From contig NZ_CP162414.1 of the NCBI RefSeq assembly GCF_040932005.1, forward strand, positions 1,267,501-1,331,500: 64,000 bases of DNA, given 5' to 3'. Below are positions 1-8,616 of this stretch, piece by piece. The notes under the pieces are model-generated. The model did not search any database. It was not told where the DNA came from and saw only the letters and a list, made by a program, of their open reading frames with translations. A program made the translations under genes and the position numbers. Each line of letters opens with the position of its first letter. Within the stretch, counting starts at the first letter, position 1. This stretch comes from Aestuariibius sp. HNIBRBA575 (GTDB lineage: Bacteria; Pseudomonadota; Alphaproteobacteria; Rhodobacterales; Rhodobacteraceae).

Positions 1-921
1 GCCTGTCTGGCGCCATCGGTGCATAACATTCAACCAACGCGCTGGCATCGGTCAGACGATGGTATCGACGTTTTTTGCGATTTGACGCAATCGCTACCAG
101 TGGGCGATCCACACCACCTTGATGCGGGTCTGTCATCTGGCGCTGCAATCGAAGCAACGGTGCTGGCGCTGTCTGAAATGGGGGTTTCAGCGCAGGTTGA
201 GGAACGCTGGGACGCGCATTCAGATTTAAAACCAGTCGCGCATATTCGTCTGCAATCAGGACTGCAGGATGGACTAAGCCGTCAGTTGGAAAACCGGTTT
301 ACTTGGCGTGGAAAATTCGCGGATCAAACGCCTGACCTGTTTGGTTGGAGCCGCAGCGACACATTTGTGATCACAGATGCAAAACGACGAAATTGGTTGG
401 CAGAGCTGAATGACCAAACCAGTTACCGAATTATGCAAAATCCAGCATTTCGCAAAGAGCTGCTAAGCTGGATGCGATTGCGCGACACACATCCACGTTT
501 GGGCTTGGATGGAATGGGGCGAGAGGCCTGCCAAATGAGCGATTTGCAAGCCCGCATGGCGGGATTGGCCTTGGGTCCTCTTTGGGGAATGCTGAACCTA
601 TTTGGTGCAACAAAATCAATCACATCTGAGGCCGAAGCGACCAAAAGCGCCCCGGTGATCGCCGCGTTTCATCAGCCCACAGAAGCAAGCCCAATTGCCA
701 GAGGCCGCGCCTATTTGAGAATGTGGTTAGAGGCGACGTCGCTCGGATTCTCAGGATGGCCAATGGCGGCGTTGTCCGACGATCCATCCGCAAATGCCGA
801 AATTTGCGCGCGTCTCGGGATCGGTGCGGATCGTGACTTGGTTCAGGTTATTCGCTTTGGGGTCGCAATGGGGCCACCGCCCGCAAGAGCGCGGCGCCCG
901 TTGGATGAGTTGATCATCTAA
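1..921 (+). CDS. Acg-like nitroreductase family protein, 5' end outside window
   Basis: This frame is already open at base 1. The codons before the first possible GTG at 19 read into the motif LAPSVHNIQP, which is the typical N-terminal APSxHNxQPWR segment of Acg/Rv3131-type FMN-binding nitroreductases. The true start is therefore upstream and the GTG at 19 is not the start. The C-terminal part has the family pattern of a GRAYLRMWLEAT helix, a PM..L segment and a terminal RRPLDEL. The family reduces unknown substrates with flavin in the cytoplasm; no substrate can be named here. The gene converges on the di-haem peroxidase gene, and the two stop codons overlap by 3 bp (919-921 against 918-920). 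Confidence 0.7.
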   Translation, partial: ACLAPSVHNIQPTRWHRSDDGIDVFCDLTQSLPVGDPHHLDAGLSSGAAIEATVLALSEMGVSAQVEERWDAHSDLKPVAHIRLQSGLQDGLSRQLENRFTWRGKFADQTPDLFGWSRSDTFVITDAKRRNWLAELNDQTSYRIMQNPAFRKELLSWMRLRDTHPRLGLDGMGREACQMSDLQARMAGLALGPLWGMLNLFGATKSITSEAEATKSAPVIAAFHQPTEASPIARGRAYLRMWLEATSLGFSGWPMAALSDDPSANAEICARLGIGADRDLVQVIRFGVAMGPPPARARRPLDELII

Positions 922-2198
922 TCAACAGGCAGTCCAGACGGCACGGATTCCGGGGCACCGAGGGGGCGATAAAGAGCGGTTTCGCCGGTTAGCGCCTGCA
1001 AAAACGCAACCAAATCATCAATGTCCTGATCGGTTAAGGTCAGCGGAGTGATATCGAGGTGATTGCGTTGACGCTCCATTTCCATTTCGTCAGATTGAAT
1101 TGCAAAATCAATGGGTTCCAACCAAGGCGCAAGTGGGAGCTGCGCCTGATCATGGGGCCAATTGTCCCGTGACGTGAGCGGGTCCAAATGATGTCGGATC
1201 ATAGCGTCCAACGTCGCAAATGCACCATTATGCCCATAAGGTGCGGTGAGCGCGACATTGCGCAATGATGGCGTACGAAACCGATACGCATCTTGCAATA
1301 AATTGGTTTTTCCCATGCGTCCAACATCGCGGGGGATCGGATCATGAACCCGTGTGCGCCCGGGTCCAAACGCGGGCAGGGACAAGGCGTGAAAGTCCTG
1401 ATCGCTAAACAACGGCCCCGAATGACAGCTGGAACAGGCACCCGCTCCAAAGAAAATCTGACGTCCGCGCTCGGCCGCTTCGGGCAGGGGGGTGCCAGCC
1501 AGATAGGCATCATAGGGGCTGTCAAAGCTCTGCCATTCCGTGATTTCAAACGCGGCGATTGCATTGGCAATTTCTACGATTGTGATCTGGTCTGGACTGT
1601 CGATATGATCAAACGCATCTACAAACAGCGCCCCATATTCGGGAATGATCCGCACCCGTTTTGCCAAAATCGGCCAGGGCGCATCGATGCGATCATGCAG
1701 TGCCCCCACGACATCATTTTCCCCCAGATTGCCGGCCATTTCAAATTGGGCGACCAGCGGAAACAAGGCCTGAGCGGCTAGAATATTGTCCAAACCTTGT
1801 GGCAGCCATTCCTGAGCGGGGGAATTAAAACCATTCCCGTAAATGTCCGAAACCTCTAATCGGCCATCATGAAATAACACATCCACGTCGCGGTGGCCCA
1901 GATTCCACAGGGCAGGGGCGTTGCGTGGCACGCGTTTGATAATGTCCCCGGCAACCCGATCGGGCCCCAGACCGACACCGCCTTCTCCGATGCCAAGACT
2001 AAGCCCATCGCCGGATGCCAAATCGTGATGATGGCATGTCGCACAAGAGATATTCCTGTTCCCGCTCAGGATCTTATCGTAAAATAGCAACTGACCCAAT
2101 TGGGCCTGTGCGGGATCCGCATTCAGAAAATCTGTCGGCAAAATCGGGTCCGCCCCAACCGGCATCGCAACAAACAGGAGACCGACAAAATGCGCCAC
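918..2198 (-). CDS. Di-haem cytochrome c peroxidase / MauG family protein
   Basis: Predicted periplasmic c-type cytochrome of about 426 residues. Two CxxCH haem sites are visible: CATCH (C52, C55, H56 from the chosen start) and CSSCH in the second half. The spacing and the following segments (NAPALWNLG, FRTPSLRNVALTAPYGHNG) are typical of the bacterial di-haem peroxidase/MauG family, which reduces H2O2 or oxidises a partner protein. The open frame continues far upstream, but only a GTG at 2198 gives a signal peptide (AHFVGLLFVAMPVGA, then DP) and a normal length. That start lies inside the first codons of the divergent Sel1 gene, so the two genes overlap head-to-head by 9 bp. The exact peroxidase or MauG role is undetermined. 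Confidence 0.85.
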   Translation of the reverse strand: MAHFVGLLFVAMPVGADPILPTDFLNADPAQAQLGQLLFYDKILSGNRNISCATCHHHDLASGDGLSLGIGEGGVGLGPDRVAGDIIKRVPRNAPALWNLGHRDVDVLFHDGRLEVSDIYGNGFNSPAQEWLPQGLDNILAAQALFPLVAQFEMAGNLGENDVVGALHDRIDAPWPILAKRVRIIPEYGALFVDAFDHIDSPDQITIVEIANAIAAFEITEWQSFDSPYDAYLAGTPLPEAAERGRQIFFGAGACSSCHSGPLFSDQDFHALSLPAFGPGRTRVHDPIPRDVGRMGKTNLLQDAYRFRTPSLRNVALTAPYGHNGAFATLDAMIRHHLDPLTSRDNWPHDQAQLPLAPWLEPIDFAIQSDEMEMERQRNHLDITPLTLTDQDIDDLVAFLQALTGETALYRPLGAPESVPSGLPVD

Positions 2199-2660
2199 CT
2201 TGCCTTTGCTTTGGCGATGATCGCCACACCGTTGGCCGCGGATATCGAAGATGCGCGTGACCTGATGGAAGACGGAAAATTTGAAGAAGCGCGCGCTGCG
2301 TTGGACCCATTTGCCAGATCGGGAAATGCCGAAGCCGAAGAGCTGATTGGGGTCATGTATGCCATGGGGCTGGGCGTGCCGCGCGATGACGAACGGGCGT
2401 TTGACTGGTATCTGCGGGCCAGTCTGAAAGGCCATCCCGGCGCGCAATCGGGGATCGGTTGGTATTATGAAACGGGGCGAGGCCTGCCGGCGCCTGACAT
2501 GGTCCGCGCATATGCGTGGTACGCTTTGTCGACGATTGGCGGTGATCCAGATGCGGCGATTTCTCTGGAAGAAATCACACCACGTTTGACGGCTGAAGAA
2601 ATTGAACGTGCGCATCATCTGATCGAGGATTACCGGCCTTGGATTTATCCTTTTCGGTGA
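2190..2660 (+). CDS. Secreted Sel1-repeat protein
   Basis: A protein of about 156 residues with a short signal peptide (MRHLAFALAMIATPLAA). One or two Sel1-like TPR units follow: the AEAEELIGVMYAMGLGVPRDDERAFDWYLRAS unit is in classic form, then a second with GAQSGIGWYYETGRG. Sel1 repeats are helical scaffolds for protein binding, and no enzymatic role is implied. The ATG at 2190 was chosen over the open upstream frame because CAGGAG lies 9 bp before it and the signal peptide starts there. The start codon region overlaps the GTG of the divergent cytochrome gene, so both promoters must lie inside the opposite gene. Confidence 0.8.
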   Translation: MRHLAFALAMIATPLAADIEDARDLMEDGKFEEARAALDPFARSGNAEAEELIGVMYAMGLGVPRDDERAFDWYLRASLKGHPGAQSGIGWYYETGRGLPAPDMVRAYAWYALSTIGGDPDAAISLEEITPRLTAEEIERAHHLIEDYRPWIYPFR

Positions 2661-2684
2661 TCCGCCTTTTTGTGTGGACGTAAA

Positions 2685-2712
2685 AACGGCGGCCCTGATC
2701 AGAGCCGCCGTT
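2685..2712 (-). terminator. Rho-independent terminator of the TRAP/monooxygenase operon
   Basis: A 9-bp perfect stem (AACGGCGGC / GCCGCCGTT) around a 10-nt loop, starting 10 bp past the dctP stop on the minus strand and followed by a TTTTTA tract in that direction. It is also 25 bp past the plus-strand Sel1 gene and could act weakly in both directions. Confidence 0.85.
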
Positions 2713-2721
2713 CTGATTTGA

Positions 2722-3777
2722 TTAGTTCAGGTCAGATTCATAATCCGCTGCCAGATCGGCTTCGGCTTCGGCCACCGCGGCGATCAAGGCATCCAGAATT
2801 TCATTCCCACCGTCTACATTGCCGCGGAACCATTCCTGAACGGGCAGGGCGGCTTCTGCGAATGCAGCTTTTTCTTCTGGTGTGGGCACATAAAGATCAC
2901 CGCCACCGGCGACAAAATCTTCGTATGCTTGGATTGATTTACGTTTTGGTGACGCAAATGTGGCCTGCTGCAACTGATAGAACCCATCAACAACAACGCG
3001 GCGCATGTCTTCTGGCATCGCCATGAAGTTTTCGTTGCTCATCCACCACAGCGCACCCATATAGGCGTGACCGTCCAGCGTGACATATTGCAGACCCGCA
3101 TCAGGGAATTTCATGCCCATGATGTCGGTGATGCCGTTTTTAGACCCTTCAACAACGCCCGTTTGGAACGATGTGAACAGCTCAGGCCACGGGATTGGGG
3201 TCGGGGACGCCCCCATGGCGCGCACCAATTCCTGCGGCAGGTCCGCCACAACGGTCCGGATTTTCAGGCCATCCATGTCGTCAGGACCCTGAACGCGGCG
3301 TTGTGTGTTGGCAAAGTTGCGCCAGCCACCTGTGTTGCCAACAGTCATCAAACGCACGGTGTCACCGGATGTTTCCAGCGCCATATCCCGCATAGTGCGG
3401 ACAAAATCACCTTGCAGCACAGCTTCGGCGACGCGGTCATCGGCCATCAGATAAGGCAGATCCAGCACCTGCACATAAGGGAAGATACCCGCAGCCCCCC
3501 CAGAGGTGGAGATATAGATATCGATCGAACCCTCAGACACACCTTCGAGGCATTCCGCACCGGTTGCACAGAGTTGCGTGCCGATAAACAGCTCTACCGC
3601 GATACGCCCGTTAGAGGCCGCCTCGACGTAGTTCTTGAAAACAACCAGACCATCATAGTCCTCGTCATTTTCGTTAGAGTTGGCCGTGGCGCGCAGCGTA
3701 AAATCCTGCGCAGCGGCCAATGTTGCAGAACCGGCCACAAGTGCGGCAAGTGCAACGGTTTTAAGACCTTTAAGCAT
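2722..3777 (-). CDS. TRAP transporter solute-binding protein (DctP family)
   Basis: Periplasmic binding protein of 351 residues that delivers solute to the membrane subunits encoded just upstream. It has a signal peptide (MLKGLKTVALAALVAGSATLAAAQ). It then shows the DctP pattern, including GLKIRT, whose Arg normally clamps an acidic group of the ligand, and NGITDIMGMKF. The start at 3777 was chosen because GGGAGG sits 7 bp before it; the upstream in-frame ATG at 3804 overlaps dctM and has no such site. It is the last gene of a six-gene operon with LLM monooxygenase, aldo/keto reductase and flavin reductase genes. From that context the ligand is inferred to be an organosulfonate, possibly sulfoquinovose. 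The family alone would suggest a carboxylate. Confidence 0.9.
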   Translation of the reverse strand: MLKGLKTVALAALVAGSATLAAAQDFTLRATANSNENDEDYDGLVVFKNYVEAASNGRIAVELFIGTQLCATGAECLEGVSEGSIDIYISTSGGAAGIFPYVQVLDLPYLMADDRVAEAVLQGDFVRTMRDMALETSGDTVRLMTVGNTGGWRNFANTQRRVQGPDDMDGLKIRTVVADLPQELVRAMGASPTPIPWPELFTSFQTGVVEGSKNGITDIMGMKFPDAGLQYVTLDGHAYMGALWWMSNENFMAMPEDMRRVVVDGFYQLQQATFASPKRKSIQAYEDFVAGGGDLYVPTPEEKAAFAEAALPVQEWFRGNVDGGNEILDALIAAVAEAEADLAADYESDLN

Positions 3778-3800
3778 GGTAGAACCTCCCTTTTGCTTGG

Positions 3801-5288
3801 TCATTGGACGAACCCCGTCAGGCGGGGCACCGTCATCGAGATGAAGGGGAAATACGTGATCAAGAAGATCACCAGCACTTCCACTGCAAGAAATGGCAGA
3901 ATGGCTTTGGCGATGGTTTCAACCTTTTCGCCACTGACGGTTGAGGCCACAAACAGGACCAACCCCATGGGCGGCGTTGCCAATCCGACGGTTAGGTTCA
4001 CGGACATGATGATGGCGAAATGCACGGGATGCACGCCCAGTTCCGTAAATATCGGGCCCAAAATTGGCCCCAAAATGATGATCGCTGGGCCTGCATCCAG
4101 GAACATGCCAACCACAAACAGCAGAATGTTTATCAGGAACAACAGGATCAACGGATTTTCGCTCAGGCCAAGGATCGCATCTGTTAATATCTGCGGTGCA
4201 TATGACAGGGACACGACGGTTTTGAACGCCACAGCTGCACCCACCAACAACAGCACCGCTGACGTGGCCAAGGCGGACCGGGTCAGGATACCTGCGAGGT
4301 CTGAAAACTTCATCGATCGCAGGACCGCAAAGCTGACGATCAGGGCATAGGCCACGGCCAGGGCAGAGGCTTCGGTCGGGGTGCAAACGCCCGTCAGAAT
4401 GCCGCCCAAAATGATGATTGGGGTCTGCAACGGCGCGATGGCCTTTTTACAGACGGACCGGAAATCAGAGCTAACCTGACCACGGGTCCACATGGCAATC
4501 CCATGGGCAATCGGTAGGAAAATCAGGTAGATAAGCCAAGGATTCAGCGTAATTTCGAGCCCTGCCAAGCCGCGGATCATGGCAAACACACCATAAAGCA
4601 GTCCGGCGATGTTGATCCGGATCAGAACCAAGCTGACCCAGTATTCAACCGGGCTGACGGTTTGACCTTTGGCCACAATGCGTTCGGCCTTGGGCAGGTC
4701 ATAGCGATCCGCCATCAACCGGACCATCACCATCAGGCCAGCGCCCACCATAATACCCGGCACAATGCCCGCCAAAAACAGGGCAGCGACGCTTTCGCCC
4801 ATCACATAGGCATAGATGATCATGATGCCAGATGGGGGAATGATCGGCCCAATAACCGAGGATGCAGCGGTGATCGCTGCTGCAAATTTCCGGGTATATC
4901 CGTTTTTTTCCATCGCTGGAATCAAGGTCGATCCCAGCGCAGATGTATCCGCCACCGCAGAGCCAGACAGGCCCGCAAACAGGATCGAAGACAGGATATT
5001 TACATGGGCCAAGCCACCGCGCATATGCCCCATAAAGGCTTGGGAAAACTCGACCAGACGCACGGTGATGCCGCCCCGGTTCATCACTTCTCCGGCCAAC
5101 ATAAAGAAGGGCAGCGCCATCAAAGGAAAACTGTCCATCCCGTTGTAAAGATTGCGATAAAGAACGGCCAAATCCCGTTCTTGGCCATTGAGCAGCAGCA
5201 GGGCGCCGGGGGCTGCGAGCAGGGCAAAGACCACCGGCAAACCAACCATGATCAAAACGATGAAAAGCGGAAGAAACCAAATCAGCAT
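3801..5288 (-). CDS. TRAP transporter large permease (DctM family)
   Basis: Very hydrophobic 495-residue protein with about a dozen or more membrane segments, the usual size for the ion-coupled transport subunit of a TRAP system. The N-terminal PLFIVLIMVGLPVVFALL segment, the GGLAHVNI...FAGLSGSAVAD motif and the IGPIIPPSGIMIIYA motif are hallmark DctM sequences. It uses the Na+ or H+ gradient to import solute captured by the binding protein. The start ATG overlaps the dctQ stop (TGATG), so the two permease subunits are translationally coupled. Confidence 0.93.
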   Translation of the reverse strand: MLIWFLPLFIVLIMVGLPVVFALLAAPGALLLLNGQERDLAVLYRNLYNGMDSFPLMALPFFMLAGEVMNRGGITVRLVEFSQAFMGHMRGGLAHVNILSSILFAGLSGSAVADTSALGSTLIPAMEKNGYTRKFAAAITAASSVIGPIIPPSGIMIIYAYVMGESVAALFLAGIVPGIMVGAGLMVMVRLMADRYDLPKAERIVAKGQTVSPVEYWVSLVLIRINIAGLLYGVFAMIRGLAGLEITLNPWLIYLIFLPIAHGIAMWTRGQVSSDFRSVCKKAIAPLQTPIIILGGILTGVCTPTEASALAVAYALIVSFAVLRSMKFSDLAGILTRSALATSAVLLLVGAAVAFKTVVSLSYAPQILTDAILGLSENPLILLFLINILLFVVGMFLDAGPAIIILGPILGPIFTELGVHPVHFAIIMSVNLTVGLATPPMGLVLFVASTVSGEKVETIAKAILPFLAVEVLVIFLITYFPFISMTVPRLTGFVQ

Positions 5289-5881
5289 CAGTCGGCTCCT
5301 ACCATGTCAGATCCATCCAAATGGTGCAGGCGGTCCCCGCTGCCCAATAGGGTGATTATTTGGCGTAAAATCAGTTCGATATTGACGGAAATCAGCAATG
5401 TGATGCCAACCAAGAGCGATGCATATTGCCATGCGTTTTTGAATTTGACCCGTTCCCCGCCAAACCAATCCAGTGGCAGCCTAAGCGAGGCAGACGCGCC
5501 GCGCCCTGACAGGCTATCGACGTGATTGTTCAGGCCTTTGTCCCAAGCGAGAACCAGGACGAGGAGGCTGATGGTCAACAAAATAAGGGTTAAAGTGCCC
5601 GCAACGAACCGGGGTAGCGCGCGTTCCAGCATGTCGATCGCTACAAAGCCACCCATTCGGTACGCCATAGGCGCCATCAGACCGGTCATCCACAACATGC
5701 CAAATCGGGCGGCTTCTTCTGTCCAATTGGGGGCCGCATCCAGCACATATCGCCAAAAAACCTGCCCTAAGATGAGCATAACCATGATGGCAAGAGCAAG
5801 GATCGCGATAATCCGGCCAACAGACAGAACGAGGGTGTTCACTTTCTCAAGAGGCCACAAGACCCCAAGCAATACCGCCAT
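5288..5881 (-). CDS. TRAP transporter small permease (DctQ family)
   Basis: A 197-residue membrane protein with four hydrophobic segments (starting near residues 16, 53, 88 and 158). It carries the DctQ signature ...WRYVLDAAPNWTEEAARFGMLWMTG near residues 45-70. It partners the large permease in the inner membrane. A strong site (AGGGAGG) precedes the ATG. A 74-bp gap containing a short GGGGTTAAGCCCC hairpin separates it from the flavin reductase gene, which might reduce but probably does not stop read-through. The C-terminal tail beyond the last helix is longer than usual (about 25 residues). Confidence 0.9.
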   Translation of the reverse strand: MAVLLGVLWPLEKVNTLVLSVGRIIAILALAIMVMLILGQVFWRYVLDAAPNWTEEAARFGMLWMTGLMAPMAYRMGGFVAIDMLERALPRFVAGTLTLILLTISLLVLVLAWDKGLNNHVDSLSGRGASASLRLPLDWFGGERVKFKNAWQYASLLVGITLLISVNIELILRQIITLLGSGDRLHHLDGSDMVGAD

Positions 5882-5955
5882 GGCGGATTCCTCCCTAAAT
5901 GGGGCTTAACCCCTTTTTCTCTCCTAAGTCAGGGTCTTACGCCCCGATCTTAAAG

Positions 5956-6465
5956 TCAGCCTTTGAGGCTGACAAACCGTCCCGCTTGAAACAACAGCGG
6001 CAAACCTTCGCGATAGCTGACGCGGGACACTTGCCCCACGAGGATCACGTGATCGCCTGCATCATGTGCAGCTGACAAACTGCATTCAAACCGCGCCAGA
6101 CAGCCATTGATCAGCGGCACGTTGTTTGCGCCCTCCTCCCAATCAAGACCGTCAAACGCGTGTTTGTTACGGGTAAATCCATCGCAGATTTCACGTTGAT
6201 GGGTGTCCAACACATGGATGGCGAAATGGGATGCATTCCGGAACGTGTTGAAACGTTTGGACGATTTCGCCGGAGACCACAGGACCAAAGGTGGATCCAG
6301 AGAAACCGACGCAAAACTGTTGGCAGTGATACCAACAGGGCCCTCAGAAGTCCCCGTGGTCACAACCGTGACACCGGTGGCATAAGCCCCAAGCGCGTTG
6401 CGAAATGCGCGGGCATCCTCACTTGGGGCGAAGCTCTCCATTCCTATCCCCTTTGTTCCATCCAT
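5956..6465 (-). CDS. NAD(P)H:FMN flavin reductase, candidate SmoA-type partner of the monooxygenase
   Basis: Small flavin reductase domain protein (169 residues; 161 if it starts at the internal ATG at 6441, which has AAAGGGGATAGG before it). Family motifs are visible: FRNALGAYATGVTVVTT, GITANSFASVSLDPPLVLWSP, the FAIHVLD strand and HVILVGQV. It reduces free FMN with NAD(P)H and passes FMNH2 to a two-component monooxygenase. The LLM enzyme two genes upstream is the obvious acceptor. Its start overlaps the aldo/keto reductase stop (TAATG). By gene neighbourhood it fits SmoA of the sulfoquinovose monooxygenase pathway, but SsuE/HpaC-like partners of other monooxygenases look the same at this level. 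Confidence 0.85.
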   Translation of the reverse strand: MDGTKGIGMESFAPSEDARAFRNALGAYATGVTVVTTGTSEGPVGITANSFASVSLDPPLVLWSPAKSSKRFNTFRNASHFAIHVLDTHQREICDGFTRNKHAFDGLDWEEGANNVPLINGCLARFECSLSAAHDAGDHVILVGQVSRVSYREGLPLLFQAGRFVSLKG

Positions 6466-7349
6466 TAAGGAACCTCAGCGCCGAGCGCTGCGGTGTAAAG
6501 TTCGAACCAAGCTGGTCGATCCAGTTTCACTTTAAGAGCATCAGTCAGGTTGCTGATTCTATTCAAGTTATTCGTACCCATAACAGGCAATATTTTTGCC
6601 GGGTGGGCCAATAACCAAGCCACGGCAACCGCGCCACGATCTACGTTGAATTCAGCGGCAACACGGTCCATGGCAGCACCTGCCTTGGCGTCGGCGGCCA
6701 TCAATGCGCCCCCACCCAACGGAGACCACGCCATAATGGGCAGATCGCGTTCCTGCAAATAGGCAACGTCGCCATTTGTGAACCCGTCATGCGCTTGCAA
6801 GCTCAGTTCAATCTGGTTGGTGGTCAGCTTGGTTTTCATTGCCGACTGCAGCAATGTCCAATCATGCAATTTGAAATTGGAAACGCCAACTGCGCGTACC
6901 TTACCGGATGCAACAATGTCGTCCAAGGCAGCGCCGGTTTCATGATGATCCATCATGGGATCGGGACGGTGGATCAACAGCATGTCGATCCGGTCGGTTT
7001 TCATCAATCGCAAGGAATGATCGACCGACGCCATAATATGGGCGCGGGACGTGTCATAATACTTAGCTGACGCATCACTATAGCGGCCCATCGGCGCAAC
7101 GATATCGCATTTTGTTACGATCTCGATCTTGTTCCTCAGATCCGTCGTCAGCGCATTCCCCAACACTTCTTCGGCCATGTAGCCGCCGTAAATATCGGCC
7201 TGATCCATGGTTGTGATACCTTGATCCAGACAGGCGGAAATTTTGTTTCTCACATGTTCCGGGCTGGTATCGTCGGCCTCAGCAAGGCGCCACATACCAT
7301 AGATAATTTCACTAAATTCAAGGTCTTGAGCAATTTTAACGCGATCCAT
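6465..7349 (-). CDS. Aldo/keto reductase (YdhF-like), candidate SmoB 6-oxo-glucose reductase
   Basis: TIM-barrel NADPH-dependent reductase of 294 residues. The catalytic tetrad is intact: D52 and Y57 in QADIYGGY, K80 in IVTKC, H127 in LLIHRPDP. The sequence is of the YdhF type (YGMWRL near the start, MAWSPLGGG later, AALGAEVP at the end). In the sulfoquinovose monooxygenase pathway SmoB, of this type, reduces 6-oxo-glucose to glucose after sulfite release. Its position between a flavin reductase and an LLM monooxygenase gene, coupled to both by TAATG overlaps, makes that role plausible. A general sugar or aldehyde reductase role remains possible without an alignment or an assay. Confidence 0.85.
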   Translation of the reverse strand: MDRVKIAQDLEFSEIIYGMWRLAEADDTSPEHVRNKISACLDQGITTMDQADIYGGYMAEEVLGNALTTDLRNKIEIVTKCDIVAPMGRYSDASAKYYDTSRAHIMASVDHSLRLMKTDRIDMLLIHRPDPMMDHHETGAALDDIVASGKVRAVGVSNFKLHDWTLLQSAMKTKLTTNQIELSLQAHDGFTNGDVAYLQERDLPIMAWSPLGGGALMAADAKAGAAMDRVAAEFNVDRGAVAVAWLLAHPAKILPVMGTNNLNRISNLTDALKVKLDRPAWFELYTAALGAEVP

Positions 7350-8506
7350 TAGGTGCGAACTCCTGCGCCGAGTGGTGTCATTGGGGTCTCTGCCGGCACA
7401 CGTCCATAGGCGTGGGGCAAGGAACAGGTTTTGATCTGGGGCAACACTTTGGTGCCAAAATGTTGCGCCTCATCAATATGCGGATAGCCCGAAAAGATGA
7501 ACGCGCGAATGCCCATTTTTTGGTACTCTTCGATCTTGCTCAGAACTTGGTCCGTGGAGCCAACCAAGGCCGCCCCACACCCCGAACGCGCCCGACCGAC
7601 TCCGGTCCACATATTGGGTTCGACATAGCCGAATTTGTCGGCCAATTCGCGGGCTTTTGCCTGATGGGATACCCCCAGAGAAATGCTGTCATGGGCGCGG
7701 TCGCGGATCAATTTGCCATATTCATCGTCCAGCTTTGACGCGATGTAATCGGCATATTCCTTCGCTTCGGCTTCTGTGTCGCGCACAATCATATGCACAC
7801 GAAGACCAAAATCCAGCGTCCGGTTGTATTTTTGCGCTGCTGCATGCGCATCTTTCATGCGTTGTTCAATATTGGCCTTTGGTTCTGGCCACATCAAATA
7901 AACATCACAAAATTCGCCACAAAGATCCAAAGCGGCAGGGGAATACCCGCCAAAATAGAGCAGGGGACCGCCATTGGTTTGATAGGGACGCGCAGGGTCT
8001 GTGGTTAACCCCTGAAAGTTATAGATATCGCCGTCAAAGTTGATCTCATCCTGCGTCCATGCCTGACGCAGAATTTGCACAACTTCGCGGGACCGTCGAT
8101 ACCGGAATGCGCTGTCTGCAACTTCGCCCGGGAAATCCGATGAAATGACGTTTAGCGTCAACCGACCCTTTAGCATATGATCGAGGGTCGCGATTGTCCG
8201 TGCCAGCATGATGGGTTGCATTTCACCACACCGGATGGCGGCCAGCATGTTGATTTTGCTCGTCAAAGGGGCCATGCCAGCAACAAAGCTGAGCGTATCC
8301 TGACCAACCTGGTAGGAGGACGGGGCGAGGATGTTGCGAAAACCCTGACGTTCTGCTTCCAGCACAATGTCACGGCAATGTTCAAAAGATGAACGAAGAT
8401 CACCATCGGGCACGCCCAAAAATTGGTAATCGTCAGAGCATAGCGCGGAGAACCAGGATACTTCTGCAGCATTCAGGTCCGCCGACGTGACTGGCACGAC
8501 GGTCAT
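7349..8506 (-). CDS. LLM-class FMNH2-dependent monooxygenase, SsuD/SmoC-like
   Basis: A 385-residue bacterial luciferase-like enzyme, the first gene of the operon. Alkanesulfonate-monooxygenase-type features are visible: LTLNVISSDFPGE in the middle, TDPARPYQ, LLYFGGYSPAA, and near the C-terminus VGRARSGCGAALVGS then IFSGYPHIDEAQHFGTKVLP. Enzymes of this clade use FMNH2 and O2 to break a C-S bond and release sulfite plus an aldehyde. With a flavin reductase and a YdhF-like reductase next to it, the best-fitting known member is the sulfoquinovose monooxygenase SmoC. Alkanesulfonate, dimethylsulfone or other sulfonate substrates are alternatives. The ATG has GGGAGAG upstream, and the gene is divergent from the GntR regulator. 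Confidence 0.88.
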   Translation of the reverse strand: MTVVPVTSADLNAAEVSWFSALCSDDYQFLGVPDGDLRSSFEHCRDIVLEAERQGFRNILAPSSYQVGQDTLSFVAGMAPLTSKINMLAAIRCGEMQPIMLARTIATLDHMLKGRLTLNVISSDFPGEVADSAFRYRRSREVVQILRQAWTQDEINFDGDIYNFQGLTTDPARPYQTNGGPLLYFGGYSPAALDLCGEFCDVYLMWPEPKANIEQRMKDAHAAAQKYNRTLDFGLRVHMIVRDTEAEAKEYADYIASKLDDEYGKLIRDRAHDSISLGVSHQAKARELADKFGYVEPNMWTGVGRARSGCGAALVGSTDQVLSKIEEYQKMGIRAFIFSGYPHIDEAQHFGTKVLPQIKTCSLPHAYGRVPAETPMTPLGAGVRT

Positions 8507-8616
8507 CGAATCTCTCCCTTATGTTTCTTTTCTACTTGCCTAGCATTCAAAAGATAATGCATCAATGGTGTAACAATTTGCCCACCGAAAAGGGGGCTGG
8601 GGAAGGGAATACGTTT
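8507..8616. promoter_or_regulatory. Divergent control region between the operon and the GntR regulator
   Basis: This 110-bp gap separates the first codons of the monooxygenase operon (minus) and the GntR gene (plus), so it must hold both promoters and most likely the regulator's operator. It is AT-rich at 8540-8580. An imperfect dyad TAATGCATCA, matching its own complement at 8 of 10 positions, lies near its centre. A possible minus-strand -35 TTGATG with a 17-bp spacer to TAGGCA is weak. No single element is certain. Confidence 0.4.

Noticed and set aside
2199..2618. Upstream extension of the di-haem peroxidase frame to an ATG at 2618.
   Set aside because: It runs through the whole Sel1 gene on the other strand and has no signal peptide or family similarity.
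3067..4350. A 427-codon plus-strand frame opposite dctP and dctM.
   Set aside because: It is antisense to two strongly supported TRAP genes and its translation is His/Arg/Thr-rich without a family.
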